Source of the DNA: UMGS1590 sp900552455
GTDB lineage: Bacteria > Bacillota > Peptococcia > Peptococcales > Peptococcaceae
Assembly: GCA_963931105.1 (NCBI GenBank)
Contig: OZ007004.1
Coordinates: 1,054,001-1,118,000 of the forward strand
Direction of reading: 5' to 3'
Length of the DNA stretch: 64,000 nt
Position 1 is the first letter of the stretch, and every line of letters begins with the position of its first letter. The notes under the pieces were generated by a model. It did no database searches. It had not been told where the DNA came from and worked only from the letters and a program-made list of their open reading frames with translations. Positions 17,174 to 25,644 of the stretch are shown here, one piece after another. Both the position numbers and the translations under genes were made by a program.

Positions 17174-17611
17174 TTATTTTGTCAGCCCGGATAGGAGCTT
17201 TTCGAGGAGCGCGGAGAGCTGGGCGTGCTCTTTTTCGCTGAGCCCGAGTGTGGCGGAAATCTCTGCAGGAATGTGGGCAGCTTTTTCCTTGAGCTTGTAG
17301 CCTTCGTCGGTGATGGTGACGATGAGATGGCGGCCGTCGAGCTGGCCGCGGCTGCGGCGCAGATAGCCTTTTTGCTCGAGGGCTTTGAGCACTGGCGTGA
17401 GGGTGCCGCTGTCGAGATAGAGCAGGCGGCCCATGACCTTGCTGTTGGTCTGGCCAAATTCCCAGAGCACGGTCATCGCCAGATATTGGGTGTAGGTCAG
17501 ATTCAGCGATTCGAGCAGGGGTTTGTAGGCGCGGATGAGCTCTTTGGAGCAGGCGTATAATGAAAAACTGAGCTGATTTTCCAGCTTGAGCGTGTCTTCT
17601 GATTCATGCAT
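17174..17611 (-). CDS. MarR-family regulator, OhrR-like
   Basis: 145 aa from the ATG at 17611, chosen because GGAGG lies 8 nt upstream; an ATG 15 bp earlier overlaps that site. The first helix (QLSFSLYACSKELIRAY) and the LTYTQYL segment match OhrR, the organic-peroxide repressor, and the winged helix carries D-S-G-T-L-T-P and the wing R-S-x-x-D-x-R. In canonical OhrR the sensing Cys lies in L-C-F-x-L-Y; here that position is Ser and a Cys sits six residues later. No ohr gene is adjacent. Function as a thiol sensor is therefore uncertain. Confidence 0.82.
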   Translation of the reverse strand: MHESEDTLKLENQLSFSLYACSKELIRAYKPLLESLNLTYTQYLAMTVLWEFGQTNSKVMGRLLYLDSGTLTPVLKALEQKGYLRRSRGQLDGRHLIVTITDEGYKLKEKAAHIPAEISATLGLSEKEHAQLSALLEKLLSGLTK

Positions 17612-17650
17612 GACGGTGGCCTCCAATTATTAAGATTTCTCGTGCTTTTG

Positions 17651-17679
17651 ATTGTACGCCGCCAGATGAGGGATTGCAA
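17651..17679 (-). promoter_or_regulatory. Promoter of MarR gene
   Basis: Minus strand: TTGCAA (17674-17679), 17-bp spacer, TACAAT (17651-17656). Confidence 0.6.
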
Positions 17680-17844
17680 TATTTTATGGTGAATGTTGTT
17701 CAATCTTGAGAACTCTATCGGTGGAAAATTCATGACGGCAGGGAAATTTAGAATTAATTAATAAAAAATTAGGAAATAATTAATAAATGGCGATGCGCGT
17801 TTTGCTAAACTGAGCTTAATAAATGATGGAAGGGATGGTGCCTT

Positions 17845-18651
17845 ATGAGAGTTGGCAAAGGGATCACGATTTTTCTGTTGCTTTTCATGCTTCCGCAATG
17901 CGCACTTGCTGCGGAGGATAATCCGCTGGCCTACAGAGCGACGCATGTGAATGAGTATGCGGTCGGCGAGGGTATGTTTGAGGTCTATACTGGCGATGAG
18001 ATGCATACGCAGTTTGCGCGGGATGTGGTCGTGCCTGATGTATCGCTGCCATTTTTGACAAAGCTTTCGGGCGTGATTTGCCAGAATGATTCTGCGCAGG
18101 AAGTCGCTGAGGTGGTGGCGGAATACAATCGGACTTATTTTTCGTCGCTGTTTTCCGGGATTTATCAGCTGCATCCGCGCGCGGCTTTTGTGAGCGAGGG
18201 GATTTATCAGGAAGCGAATGCTCGCACTTTCTACGATATGTTTGCGCATCCAAATGCGGGGCTTGGCGCTGACGATGTTGATTTTGCGCTGGAAATCGAG
18301 CAGCTGTGGGTGCGGGATGATGTGGCGAAGGTGCTCGTTCGACGTCATGCGGGAGATTTTTATGATGAAGATATCAAGTCGAACGGCAGCCGTGAAGGCT
18401 ATGTGCTCACAAAAGAGAAGGGCACATGGCGGATCGAAAATATTATTTTTGAGAGCACGGGATTTACCAATGATACGTTTGGCGCGTTCCGTCGCTCTCT
18501 GGATGCAGAGGATTGGACGACGACGTATGGTTTTTCCAGCTGCCAGCGGAAAGATTATGAAGCTGGAGAGAATTTCAGCGACTATCTGACAGGAAGTGTG
18601 GATGAGCCTGCGCTTGATCTGGAAACGGCGAAATTTGCTGACCTACAATAA
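17845..18651 (+). CDS. Secreted protein of unknown function
   Basis: 268 aa. Clear signal peptide (MRVGKGITIFLLLFMLPQCALAAED, cleavage likely after A-L-A or A-L-A-A). The mature part is a mixed alpha/beta sequence with many Tyr, Phe and acidic residues and a single late Cys. I do not recognise a family. The segment around 150-200 (VDFALEIEQLWVRDDVAKVLV ... YVLTKEKGTWRIENI) is reminiscent of the NTF2-like fold of DUF3828/DUF4878-type proteins, as a weak suggestion only. Monocistronic, with terminator. Confidence 0.7.
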   Translation: MRVGKGITIFLLLFMLPQCALAAEDNPLAYRATHVNEYAVGEGMFEVYTGDEMHTQFARDVVVPDVSLPFLTKLSGVICQNDSAQEVAEVVAEYNRTYFSSLFSGIYQLHPRAAFVSEGIYQEANARTFYDMFAHPNAGLGADDVDFALEIEQLWVRDDVAKVLVRRHAGDFYDEDIKSNGSREGYVLTKEKGTWRIENIIFESTGFTNDTFGAFRRSLDAEDWTTTYGFSSCQRKDYEAGENFSDYLTGSVDEPALDLETAKFADLQ

Positions 18652-18657
18652 CCAACA

Positions 18658-18688
18658 AGCGGCTGCTGATGAGGGGCCGCTATTTTTT
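18658..18688 (+). terminator. Rho-independent terminator
   Basis: AGCGGC (18658-18663) pairs with GCCGCT (18676-18681), then ATTTTTT. Confidence 0.8.
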
Positions 18689-18806
18689 ATGTGGCTAATT
18701 TTCTTCATATTCCAATGGTAATCGGTGGCGGGATATGCTATGATAAATTCACGGCGGCGCGATCTCCGCGACGCTGTGAACTTATCTCCAGAAAGGAATG
18801 AACCCA

Positions 18807-19913
18807 TTGACGGGCTACCAAAAGAAAGAATGGTTCATCGTCAATATTATCTTCTATGTGCTCATTGTGGGGCTGTTGGTGGTTGGCGCAAAATATCTGC
18901 TGCCGGTGCTGACGCCGTTCATCGTTGGGCTCATTGTGACGATGACCTTGAATCCGCTGATCCGTTTTGTCGGCCGGCACGAACCGCGGTTGAAAAAACC
19001 TTTTGCGATCGCGCTTTGCGCGGCGTTTTATATCCTGTTGGGCTATCTCGTGGTGAATTTTGGCTGGCAGCTGACGCAGAAGGTGGGCGATCTGATCGCG
19101 CGCATTCCGGCGCTCTTTGAAACACAGATCGCACCGGCGCTGTGGATGCTCTACGACCGCATCCAGGAGCTTGCGCACGAGGTGGATCCGGCGCTGGCTG
19201 GCGAGATCAACGCGATCTTCAACGAAACCATGCAGAACATGCGCGTCTACATCACTGAATATTCGATGCGCGGCGTCGGGCTTTTGACGGACACGTTGTC
19301 GGCGCTGCCGGGGATCTTCATTGCTGTGCTGATCACGATCATCTCGACGTTTTTCATGATCGCCGATTTTGACCAGCTGGTCAGCCAGGGCTTTCGGCTG
19401 ATCCCGGTTTCCCGCCGCAGCACTGTGCGCACGACGGTCGTCTACGCGAAAAACATCCTTGTGAAATACATCAAATCCTACTCGCTGATCTTTTCGATCA
19501 CCTTCATCGAGCTGTCGGTCGGTTTCTCGCTGCTGCAGATCCCGAATGCGATCTTGATCGGCTTTTGCGTGGCGATCTTCGACATCCTGCCAATCCTCGG
19601 CACTGGCGGCATCCTCATTCCGTGGGCGATCATCGTCGCCATCCTTGGCAATCCTGCGCTGGCGTTTGGGCTGCTGTTCCTCTATGTGTTCATTCTCGTG
19701 GTGCGCAATATCATCGAGCCGCGCATTGTTGGCAAGCAGATCGGCCTGCATCCGCTCGTGACGCTCGTCGGGATGTTCATCGGGCTGCGACTTTTCGGGG
19801 TGATCGGGCTTTTCGGGATTCCAATCGCGCTGTCGATCCTCGTCAATCTCGATCGCAACGACGTCATCCACATCTTTCCGCGCGATGCCGGCAAGGATGT
19901 GCCGCTTCTCTGA
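18807..19913 (+). CDS. AI-2E family (PerM-type) membrane protein
   Basis: About 368 aa with 7-8 membrane segments. Family layout: an N-terminal hairpin of helices, a central soluble amphipathic region (about residues 85-150), then a C-terminal helix cluster with D-I-L-P-I-L-G-T-G-G (about 260) and N-I-I-E-P-R-I-V-G (about 300). The TTG at 18807 has AAAGGA at 9-nt spacing, whereas the ATG at 18798 touches that site, so TTG is preferred. Members export autoinducer-2 or small solutes; the substrate here is unknown. Confidence 0.85.
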   Translation: MTGYQKKEWFIVNIIFYVLIVGLLVVGAKYLLPVLTPFIVGLIVTMTLNPLIRFVGRHEPRLKKPFAIALCAAFYILLGYLVVNFGWQLTQKVGDLIARIPALFETQIAPALWMLYDRIQELAHEVDPALAGEINAIFNETMQNMRVYITEYSMRGVGLLTDTLSALPGIFIAVLITIISTFFMIADFDQLVSQGFRLIPVSRRSTVRTTVVYAKNILVKYIKSYSLIFSITFIELSVGFSLLQIPNAILIGFCVAIFDILPILGTGGILIPWAIIVAILGNPALAFGLLFLYVFILVVRNIIEPRIVGKQIGLHPLVTLVGMFIGLRLFGVIGLFGIPIALSILVNLDRNDVIHIFPRDAGKDVPLL

Positions 19914-19924
19914 TCTGACTGGTG

Positions 19925-19957
19925 CAGCCGCTGTCTGTTTCGGACGGCGGCTGTTTT
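19925..19957 (+). terminator. Rho-independent terminator
   Basis: CAGCCGCTGTC pairs with GACGGCGGCTG, followed by TTTT. Confidence 0.75.
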
Positions 19958-19979
19958 ATGCTGTAAAGGACGGACACTC

Positions 19980-20678
19980 ATGCAATTTCAGGATATTTTC
20001 ATCGACCTTGACAACACCATTCTCGATTTTTACGCCACCGAAGCCGAAGTGCTCGGACAGGCGCTGGCTGCCGGCGGCATTGCGCCGGAAGAAGACACCC
20101 TCGCGCTCTATCACCATATCAATCTGCGGCAGTGGCAGCTTTTGGAAGAAGGCGCCGTCAGTGTGGACGAGATCGGCGTGCGCCGGTTCGCGCTCCTCGT
20201 CGACGCGCTTGGCGCGAATGTAGACGCCGCCACGCTCGCGCAAACCTACGAAGCCATGCTCGCCGACGCCTGTTATTTCATGCCTGGCGCCGAAGCCTTG
20301 CTCGCAGCGCTTGCGCCGCGCTATCGGCTGCATCTCGTCACCAACGGCATGGCCAGCGTGCAGTACGATCGCATTCGCCACGCAGGCATCGATCGCTATT
20401 TCGACCATCTCTTCGTCTCCAGCGACATCGGCGCAGTAAAACCACACGCCGCTTTTTTCGACGCCTGCTTCGCCGCGATCCCCGATTTTGAGAGATCCCG
20501 CGCCGCCATCCTCGGCGACGGCATCGGTTCCGACATCCGTGGCGGCATCCAGGCCGGACTCCACACCATCTGGTACAACCAGCGGCGCGTGGAAAATACC
20601 ACCCCCTGGCAGCCAGACGCAGAGGTGTACCATCTTGCCGACGTGCCGGAAGTGCTCGCGAAGTGGGAAATGGCGTGA
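19980..20678 (+). CDS. HAD-family nucleotidase, YjjG type
   Basis: 232 aa. Catalytic Asp9 and Asp11 with Thr13 (FIDLDNT), motif II in LVTNGM, motif III Lys in VKPHAAFF and motif IV GDGIGSD. The all-alpha cap between motifs I and II and the TNG pattern match YjjG/HAD-IA 5'-nucleotidases that hydrolyse pyrimidine or non-canonical nucleoside monophosphates. Cytoplasmic. The start follows AAAGGACGG. Confidence 0.85.
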   Translation: MQFQDIFIDLDNTILDFYATEAEVLGQALAAGGIAPEEDTLALYHHINLRQWQLLEEGAVSVDEIGVRRFALLVDALGANVDAATLAQTYEAMLADACYFMPGAEALLAALAPRYRLHLVTNGMASVQYDRIRHAGIDRYFDHLFVSSDIGAVKPHAAFFDACFAAIPDFERSRAAILGDGIGSDIRGGIQAGLHTIWYNQRRVENTTPWQPDAEVYHLADVPEVLAKWEMA

Positions 20679-20786
20679 AACCCAGGCAGGGAGCGACTTT
20701 CACTCCACTTCGTGCGCTGAAAAAAGCAGTTTCCTTCATTATATAAGCGCAGCGAAGGCTCAGGTGCACATTTACCGAAAATAAAA

Positions 20787-20801
20787 TTAGAATCATTATA
20801 A
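20787..20801 (+). promoter_or_regulatory. PerR-type operator
   Basis: TTAGAATCATTATAA differs from the Per box consensus (TTATAAT-N-ATTATAA) at one position. It lies 7 bp upstream of the -35 of the rubrerythrin promoter, a position suited to peroxide-sensitive control. Confidence 0.7.
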
Positions 20802-20808
20802 ATTTAAC

Positions 20809-20837
20809 TTGACAACACAGGTCACATATCGTATAAT
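20809..20837 (+). promoter_or_regulatory. Consensus sigma-A promoter of rubrerythrin
   Basis: TTGACA (20809-20814), 17-bp spacer, TATAAT (20832-20837): a perfect consensus. The roughly 110-nt leader begins with a hairpin (TCAAGAG ... CTCTTGA, about 20846-20864) likely to stabilise the mRNA. Confidence 0.9.
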
Positions 20838-20953
20838 AGTATCATCAAGAGTAAAGCTCTTGAGTAACACCCCACAAACGGTTATAATAACAAATGTAGA
20901 TGTTTGATTGTTACTTGCGAAAAATTTTTTAAGAGAATAGGAGATTGATAACT

Positions 20954-21496
20954 ATGGCAAAATGGGTTTGCAGCGTATGCGGTTATGTTTATGAAGGCGA
21001 AACAGCTCCAGAACAGTGCCCACAGTGCAAGGCACCAGCTGAAAAGTTCGTTAAGCAGGAAGGCGAAATGACCTGGGCTTCCGAACACGTTGTCGGCGTT
21101 GCTCACGACGTTCCAGCAGATATCCGCGCTGACCTCGAAGCAAACTTCACCGGCGAATGCACCGAAGTTGGTATGTACCTCGCAATGGCTCGCGTTGCTC
21201 ATCGCGAAGGCTATCCAGAAATTGGCCTCTACTGGGAAAAGGCTGCTTGGGAAGAAGCTGAACACGCTGCGAAATTCGCTGAACTCCTCGGCGACGTTAT
21301 CACCGACAGCACCAAGAAGAACCTTGAAATGCGCGTAGAAGCAGAAAACGGCGCTACCGCTGGTAAGACCGATCTCGCTAAGCGTGCAAAAGCGCTGAAC
21401 CTCGACGCTGTTCATGACACCGTTCATGAAATGGCTCGCGACGAAGCACGTCACGGCAAAGCATTCGCTGGCCTGCTGAAGCGCTACTTCGGCTAA
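20954..21496 (+). CDS. Reverse rubrerythrin
   Basis: 180 aa. The rubredoxin domain is N-terminal (Cys6, Cys9, Cys22, Cys25) and the ferritin-like di-iron domain follows (E-C-T-E-V-G-M, E-A-E-H, D-E-A-R-H). This is the reversed order found in anaerobes' 'revRbr', an NADH-linked hydrogen-peroxide/oxygen reductase. The ATG at 20954 follows AGGAG at about 10 nt; a TTG 9 bp earlier overlaps that region. The strong promoter and Per box indicate an abundant, peroxide-inducible protein. Ferritin follows after a terminator. Confidence 0.95.
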   Translation: MAKWVCSVCGYVYEGETAPEQCPQCKAPAEKFVKQEGEMTWASEHVVGVAHDVPADIRADLEANFTGECTEVGMYLAMARVAHREGYPEIGLYWEKAAWEEAEHAAKFAELLGDVITDSTKKNLEMRVEAENGATAGKTDLAKRAKALNLDAVHDTVHEMARDEARHGKAFAGLLKRYFG

Positions 21497-21511
21497 TTTC
21501 TACCACCAATC

Positions 21512-21538
21512 AGGCAGGGGATTTCTCCTGCCTTTTTT
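21512..21538 (+). terminator. Rho-independent terminator
   Basis: AGGCAGG / CCTGCCT stem and six T, between rubrerythrin and ferritin. Confidence 0.9.
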
Positions 21539-21580
21539 GTATTTGCTGCAGTTGACCAATTTTAAGAAAGGAAGATTTCT

Positions 21581-22090
21581 ATGGACCAAAAAGTTGCACA
21601 GCTTCTTAATGAGCAGATCAACAAAGAATTCTACAGTGCCTATCTCTATCTCGACATCGCCAACTGGTACGCCGATCAGGATCTCGACGGCTTCGCCAAC
21701 TGGTACAACATCCAGGCACAGGAAGAACGCGACCACGCCATGCTCTTCATCCAGTACATGCAGAACAACAGTCTTTCCGTCAGCCTCGAAGCCATCGACA
21801 AACCAGCGCACAGCTATGAAACCGCCGGCGATCCCCTCGATGTCGCCTACGCCCACGAACAGTACGTCACCAGCCTGATCAACGCCATCTACGACGCCGC
21901 CTACAGCGTCAAGGATTTCCGCACCATGCAATTCCTCGACTGGTTCGTCAAGGAACAGGGCGAAGAAGAAAAGAACGCCGACAGCCTCATCAAAAAATAC
22001 AAACTCTACGGCGACGACCCAAAGAGCCTCTACCTCTTAAACCAGGAACTCGCCGCCCGCGTCTACAGCGCCCCATCTCTGGTGCTGTAA
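21581..22090 (+). CDS. ftn: Ferritin
   Basis: 169 aa, typical non-haem bacterial ferritin length. Four-helix bundle with ferroxidase ligands: Glu17 region (NKEFYSAYLY), Glu-x-x-His (QEERDHA, about residues 49-53), and E-Q-G-E-E-E near 128. Stores iron as mineral and limits Fenton chemistry. Next to the peroxide-scavenging rubrerythrin it forms an iron/oxygen-defence cluster. Ribosome site AAGAAAGGAAG. Confidence 0.95.
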   Translation: MDQKVAQLLNEQINKEFYSAYLYLDIANWYADQDLDGFANWYNIQAQEERDHAMLFIQYMQNNSLSVSLEAIDKPAHSYETAGDPLDVAYAHEQYVTSLINAIYDAAYSVKDFRTMQFLDWFVKEQGEEEKNADSLIKKYKLYGDDPKSLYLLNQELAARVYSAPSLVL

Positions 22091-22103
22091 GAGCGCAGAA
22101 AAA

Positions 22104-22143
22104 AACGACCGCCGATCGAGCATTTGCCCGTTCGGCGGTCGTT
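22104..22143. terminator. Bidirectional terminator
   Basis: AACGACCGCCGA / TCGGCGGTCGTT stem between ferritin (+) and the UbiA-family gene (-). Confidence 0.85.
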
Positions 22144-22149
22144 TGGCGT

Positions 22150-23010
22150 TCAGATATAGAGGATGCCCAGCATCACAGCCAGATAGAGGATCACCAGCAC
22201 GAGCAGGATCTTGTCGTGGAGCAGCACCTCGACAGGATCGCCGTCGCTGGCGCCTTCGATCGTCAGGCTGTATTTGAGCGTGATCAAAAGCACGATCGGC
22301 ACTGTGAAAATGAGAAAACGGTTGTGGTAAAAAGAGGTCGTCACCTGATCCATGCTCCAGAGCGCGTAGAAAACATTCGCCAGCGTCAGGCACATGTTCA
22401 TGCTGCGGTTGAGAAAATCCAGCGGATACGCTTTGAGCACAGCGCGCGTGCTCCCTTTGCCGACTGTCAGCAGCTCGCCGCGGCGTTTGCCCAGCGCCAG
22501 ATAGAAGGACAGCGCGAACACAGCGAGATAGAGCCAGTTGGAAATGACGATCTCCGTGAGGATCGCGCCGTAGATAACGCGCAACACAAATCCTGCCGCC
22601 AGGATCGCAATGTCGACGATCGGCACATCCTTGAGCCCAAAACTGTAGGCCAGATTGAGCAGGAAATACGTCGCCAACAGCGCAGCCGCCGCCGGATGAA
22701 ACACCGGCGCATTGGCGATCGCTGCGATGATCAAAAGCACCACAGCCAGCACCCCTGCGCTCTGCACCGACACCGTCCCGGCAGCGATCGGCCGCTTGCA
22801 TTTTGTCGGATGCAGGCGGTCCTTGTCGCGGTCGCGGATGTCGTTGATGATGTAGATCGCCGAAGCCGTCGCGCAAAACGCCACAAAACCCAGCACACCA
22901 GCGCCGAGCTTGGACGCATCAAAGAGCTCGCCGCTGGCGACCAGCGCCGCGAACACGAGCAGGTTTTTCATATAATGATGAACGCGCATCAGCTTGAGAT
23001 AACGGGTCAT
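22150..23010 (-). CDS. UbiA-family prenyltransferase, decaprenyl-phosphate phosphoribosyltransferase-like
   Basis: 286 aa with about 8-9 membrane helices. The first Asp-rich motif N-D-I-R-D-R-D-K-D-R-L-H-P-T-K-C-K-R-P is the form seen in DPPR synthases (Rv3806c type), which move phosphoribose from PRPP onto a polyprenyl phosphate. The N-terminal R-V-H-H-Y-M-K-N also fits that subgroup. No DprE1/DprE2 or phosphatase gene is adjacent. The upstream gene (12 bp away) encodes a polytopic membrane protein, so the pair may build or use a lipid-linked pentose. Confidence 0.8.
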   Translation of the reverse strand: MTRYLKLMRVHHYMKNLLVFAALVASGELFDASKLGAGVLGFVAFCATASAIYIINDIRDRDKDRLHPTKCKRPIAAGTVSVQSAGVLAVVLLIIAAIANAPVFHPAAAALLATYFLLNLAYSFGLKDVPIVDIAILAAGFVLRVIYGAILTEIVISNWLYLAVFALSFYLALGKRRGELLTVGKGSTRAVLKAYPLDFLNRSMNMCLTLANVFYALWSMDQVTTSFYHNRFLIFTVPIVLLITLKYSLTIEGASDGDPVEVLLHDKILLVLVILYLAVMLGILYI

Positions 23011-23022
23011 CAGGAAACCCCC

Positions 23023-24717
23023 TTATAAAGGAAAGTAAGTGATACAGTAATCGATCAGCGCGCCGATCCCCGGGAGATTGTCCCAGAGCATCAGCGCCGC
23101 AGCCGCACAGAGCACAAGCGGCGTCAGCCAGGCCGCGTGGAGCTTTTCGGCGATCTTTTCGATCAGTCGGAAGAGCAGCAGAAAATAGGCCCAGCCGAAA
23201 TACAGCGCGTAGAGGATGAGCCCCGTTTCCCATGTGCCCCAGCCGATGACAGCAAGCAGCACAAAGGAAAAGAGCGTCCAGTAGAGCGCCAGCTGGCTCA
23301 GTCTGTCGCGGCGGCTCAGGAGAAAACCAGCGAACATGAGCACCAACAACACCAGCCCGCATAGATTCCAGTTTTCAGGATGCGCAAGCCGCCAGGAAAG
23401 GATCCCGTCCGGCGCAACTCCCTGGCTCACACTCGCGACCGGCGCAAGAAAACAATCGTGCACAAAGCTCACAAACTGGCGCACACGATCGACAAACGGC
23501 CAGGCGTCGCCGCCGGTGAATTTTACCAGCGACGCCAGCTTTGGCCCCACCGACCAAATCACATCAAAGCGCGCAAACGCCAGCATCACCACAATGAACG
23601 ACAGTCCCAGCTTGATCATATCGCCCAGCCAGCGCAGCGGCGAACGCAGTGGATTGTGCGCGCTGAACCACGGCGCCAGCGCCACATTCGTCAAAAGCGA
23701 TCCCGTCGCGCCATAAAATCCAAGCCGCTCCTGCGTGCGTCCCGTGCAGATGCAGCTCGCCGCCAGCATCAGCCAGAAATACGCCGTCACATATTGCTCC
23801 AGCATCAGCGTGTTCAACAGCGTCGTGTAGCTTGCGCCGAGCGCCAGCATAAACACAGCCCGTCGGACAGGCGATTTTGTCGCCAGGTTTGCCAGCATCA
23901 GATTCGCGCCACAGATCATAAGGATCTGCACACTGTTCAAAAGCACAGCCAGCACCGTCGGCGACGCGCCAAAAAGCTGCGTCAGCAGATACGGCACACC
24001 TGCAAACGGCGCCGCAAAGATCGCAAACAACGGCTGCCGCAGATCGTTTTCCACATACGTCAGCGCCAGATACGCCATGTTGTTAAAAAGCGAATCCGTG
24101 TCCGCCGTGTAGACAATATCATAGCCTTCATTCGTAGCGCTGTAAAATCCCGTCGACTGGAAAAATGCCCACGCCGCAAAGCCGATGCACCCCAGCGCCA
24201 TCAGCGCGTAGAGCACGCGCTCCGCCCAGTGCAGATCAGCGAACAGCCGCAGCTCGCCAGCCAATCGCCAGAGCGCCCCCCAGATATACGACATGCCGAC
24301 ATAGAGAAACGGAAATCCGCCCAGCCCGCAGCACACCGCCAACACCCGCGACAGATCCGCGCCAGTGCCCAGCATTTCCGCCAGCGCCACCAACAGCGGC
24401 TGCCCCGGAAACATCACCGCGCCGAAAGCGTAGCAATGCCACGCCGCACCCGCCGCAGAAAGCAGCGCCCAAAACTGCAGATACCATGGCAGCGTGCGCG
24501 TCACGCGCCAGAGATCCGCGCTTTGCGTGCTGACCGCGCACAGCACCAGAAAAGCCAGCGCCAGCGCGCCTTCCTGCACATTATATTCTGCGCCGCGCGT
24601 TTCTGATAAAAAATATGCCAGCGCCGAAACCGGAAAAAACCAATTCCTGCGCAGATTGCGCGCCATCCCGACGAGCGAAGCCTCCGGCAGGCGCGCGCTC
24701 CAGTCATGCTTCTGCAT
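23023..24717 (-). CDS. Polytopic membrane protein, GT-C glycosyltransferase-like
   Basis: 564 aa from the ATG at 24717 (AAGGAGG upstream). About 12-14 membrane helices, with an acidic loop (VYTADTDSLFNN, about residue 175) after an early helix, as in GT-C lipid-sugar glycosyltransferases whose catalytic Asp lies in an outer loop. I recognise no named family. Operon with the DPPR-synthase-like gene; together they suggest transfer of a polyprenyl-linked sugar to a surface acceptor. This is inference from topology and context. Confidence 0.6.
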   Translation of the reverse strand: MQKHDWSARLPEASLVGMARNLRRNWFFPVSALAYFLSETRGAEYNVQEGALALAFLVLCAVSTQSADLWRVTRTLPWYLQFWALLSAAGAAWHCYAFGAVMFPGQPLLVALAEMLGTGADLSRVLAVCCGLGGFPFLYVGMSYIWGALWRLAGELRLFADLHWAERVLYALMALGCIGFAAWAFFQSTGFYSATNEGYDIVYTADTDSLFNNMAYLALTYVENDLRQPLFAIFAAPFAGVPYLLTQLFGASPTVLAVLLNSVQILMICGANLMLANLATKSPVRRAVFMLALGASYTTLLNTLMLEQYVTAYFWLMLAASCICTGRTQERLGFYGATGSLLTNVALAPWFSAHNPLRSPLRWLGDMIKLGLSFIVVMLAFARFDVIWSVGPKLASLVKFTGGDAWPFVDRVRQFVSFVHDCFLAPVASVSQGVAPDGILSWRLAHPENWNLCGLVLLVLMFAGFLLSRRDRLSQLALYWTLFSFVLLAVIGWGTWETGLILYALYFGWAYFLLLFRLIEKIAEKLHAAWLTPLVLCAAAALMLWDNLPGIGALIDYCITYFPL

Positions 24718-24910
24718 AGAGCATTCCTCCTTATTATACCATTTGCAGTATAGCATAACAGTGCGCGAATGCTCGTGTTTACTGGCAGATAGTCACCGGA
24801 TTGTAAACACTCTCGTCACTTTTCGCAGACGCCCATTCATGGTATACTGAGATCAGGACAGATCCCCTGCGATCCTTTACCATTTTGTCATCACCGGAAG
24901 GAGAATTAAC

Positions 24911-25267
24911 ATGAAACCACTCGTTCTCTACTACGCAAAATGCTCCACCTGCCGAAAAGCGCTGAAATGGCTCGAAGAAAACAACATCGACTGCGACCTG
25001 CGCTCCATCGTCGACGACAACCCAACCCACGACGAACTCGCCCAGTGGATCGCCGCCAGCGGTCTGCCCCTCAAACGCTTTTTCAACACCAGCGGCAGCC
25101 TCTACAAACAGTTCGGCCTCAAGGATAAACTCCCGCACATGTCCGACGACGAACAGATCGCCCTCCTCACCAGCCACGGCATGCTCGTCAAACGTCCGCT
25201 GCTCATCTCCGACACCGTCATCTGCCCAGGATTCAAAGAAGCAGAATGGGCCAAGCTCAAAAGCTGA
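24911..25267 (+). CDS. ArsC/Spx-family thioredoxin-fold protein
   Basis: 118 aa. A CxxC-type site C-S-T-C (Cys11, Cys14), and the ArsC-family R-P-L-L-I segment (about residues 97-101). The length fits the Spx/MgsR/YffB group rather than arsenate reductases proper, and no ars genes are nearby. Probably a redox-responsive RNA-polymerase-binding or glutaredoxin-like protein; role not certain. Ribosome site GGAAGGAG. Confidence 0.8.
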   Translation: MKPLVLYYAKCSTCRKALKWLEENNIDCDLRSIVDDNPTHDELAQWIAASGLPLKRFFNTSGSLYKQFGLKDKLPHMSDDEQIALLTSHGMLVKRPLLISDTVICPGFKEAEWAKLKS

Positions 25268-25276
25268 GCGCAAAAA

Positions 25277-25308
25277 ACGCCGATCATCGCTGGTGATGAT
25301 CGGCGTTT
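25277..25308. terminator. Bidirectional terminator
   Basis: AACGCCGATCATC / GATGATCGGCGTT stem between the ArsC-like gene (+) and the small minus-strand gene. Confidence 0.85.
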
Positions 25309-25336
25309 GTGTGTAGGCTGTAACCGATGAAACGTC

Positions 25337-25537
25337 TTATTGGCGTGCAAGACGTTTCTTATGAATCTCGTCTTTATCCAGCGGCGCATCGCTTTCAGCC
25401 AGACCAATGAGATGATCCAATGCTGCGAGTTTATCCGCACTCGTTCCGGCGAACTGAGTGTTGTCACTGTGGTTTTTCATGTGGCGCTGACTGTTTTCTT
25501 CGTTGGGACAGAGTGTATAGGATTCTGCTTCTTTCAT
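25337..25537 (-). CDS. Small acidic protein, antitoxin-like C-terminus
   Basis: 66 aa from the ATG at 25537 with GGAGA upstream. The C-terminal part (KLAALDHLIGLAESD ... DEIHKKRLARQ) resembles the toxin-wrapping tails of VapB/RelB-type antitoxins (x-A-L-x-x-L-x-G ... E-E-R-L-x-x), but no toxin gene is adjacent and no DNA-binding fold is obvious. It lies behind a structured leader with its own promoter and intrinsic terminator. Function unassigned. Confidence 0.5.
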   Translation of the reverse strand: MKEAESYTLCPNEENSQRHMKNHSDNTQFAGTSADKLAALDHLIGLAESDAPLDKDEIHKKRLARQ

Positions 25538-25549
25538 GGTAAACGTCTC

Positions 25550-25644
25550 CATACAAAATAAAAGAAGTGGAAATCCACTTCCTTTGAGTTTAAAACTTCC
25601 CACTGTTTGGCAGGGACTCTCCCGAAGATAGCTTTCCTATCTGT
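25550..25644 (-). ncRNA. Structured leader RNA ending in a terminator-like hairpin
   Basis: The minus-strand promoter TTGTGA (25674-25679), 17-bp spacer, TATAAT (25651-25656) starts RNA near 25644. The RNA can form AGATAG-GAAA-GCTATCT, then GGGAGAGTCCC, then a hairpin GAAGTGG/CCACTTC (25565-25582) followed by TTTTATTTT, all before the 66-aa gene. This is the layout of an attenuator/riboswitch or a small RNA. It does not match a riboswitch class I can recall with certainty. Confidence 0.5.
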
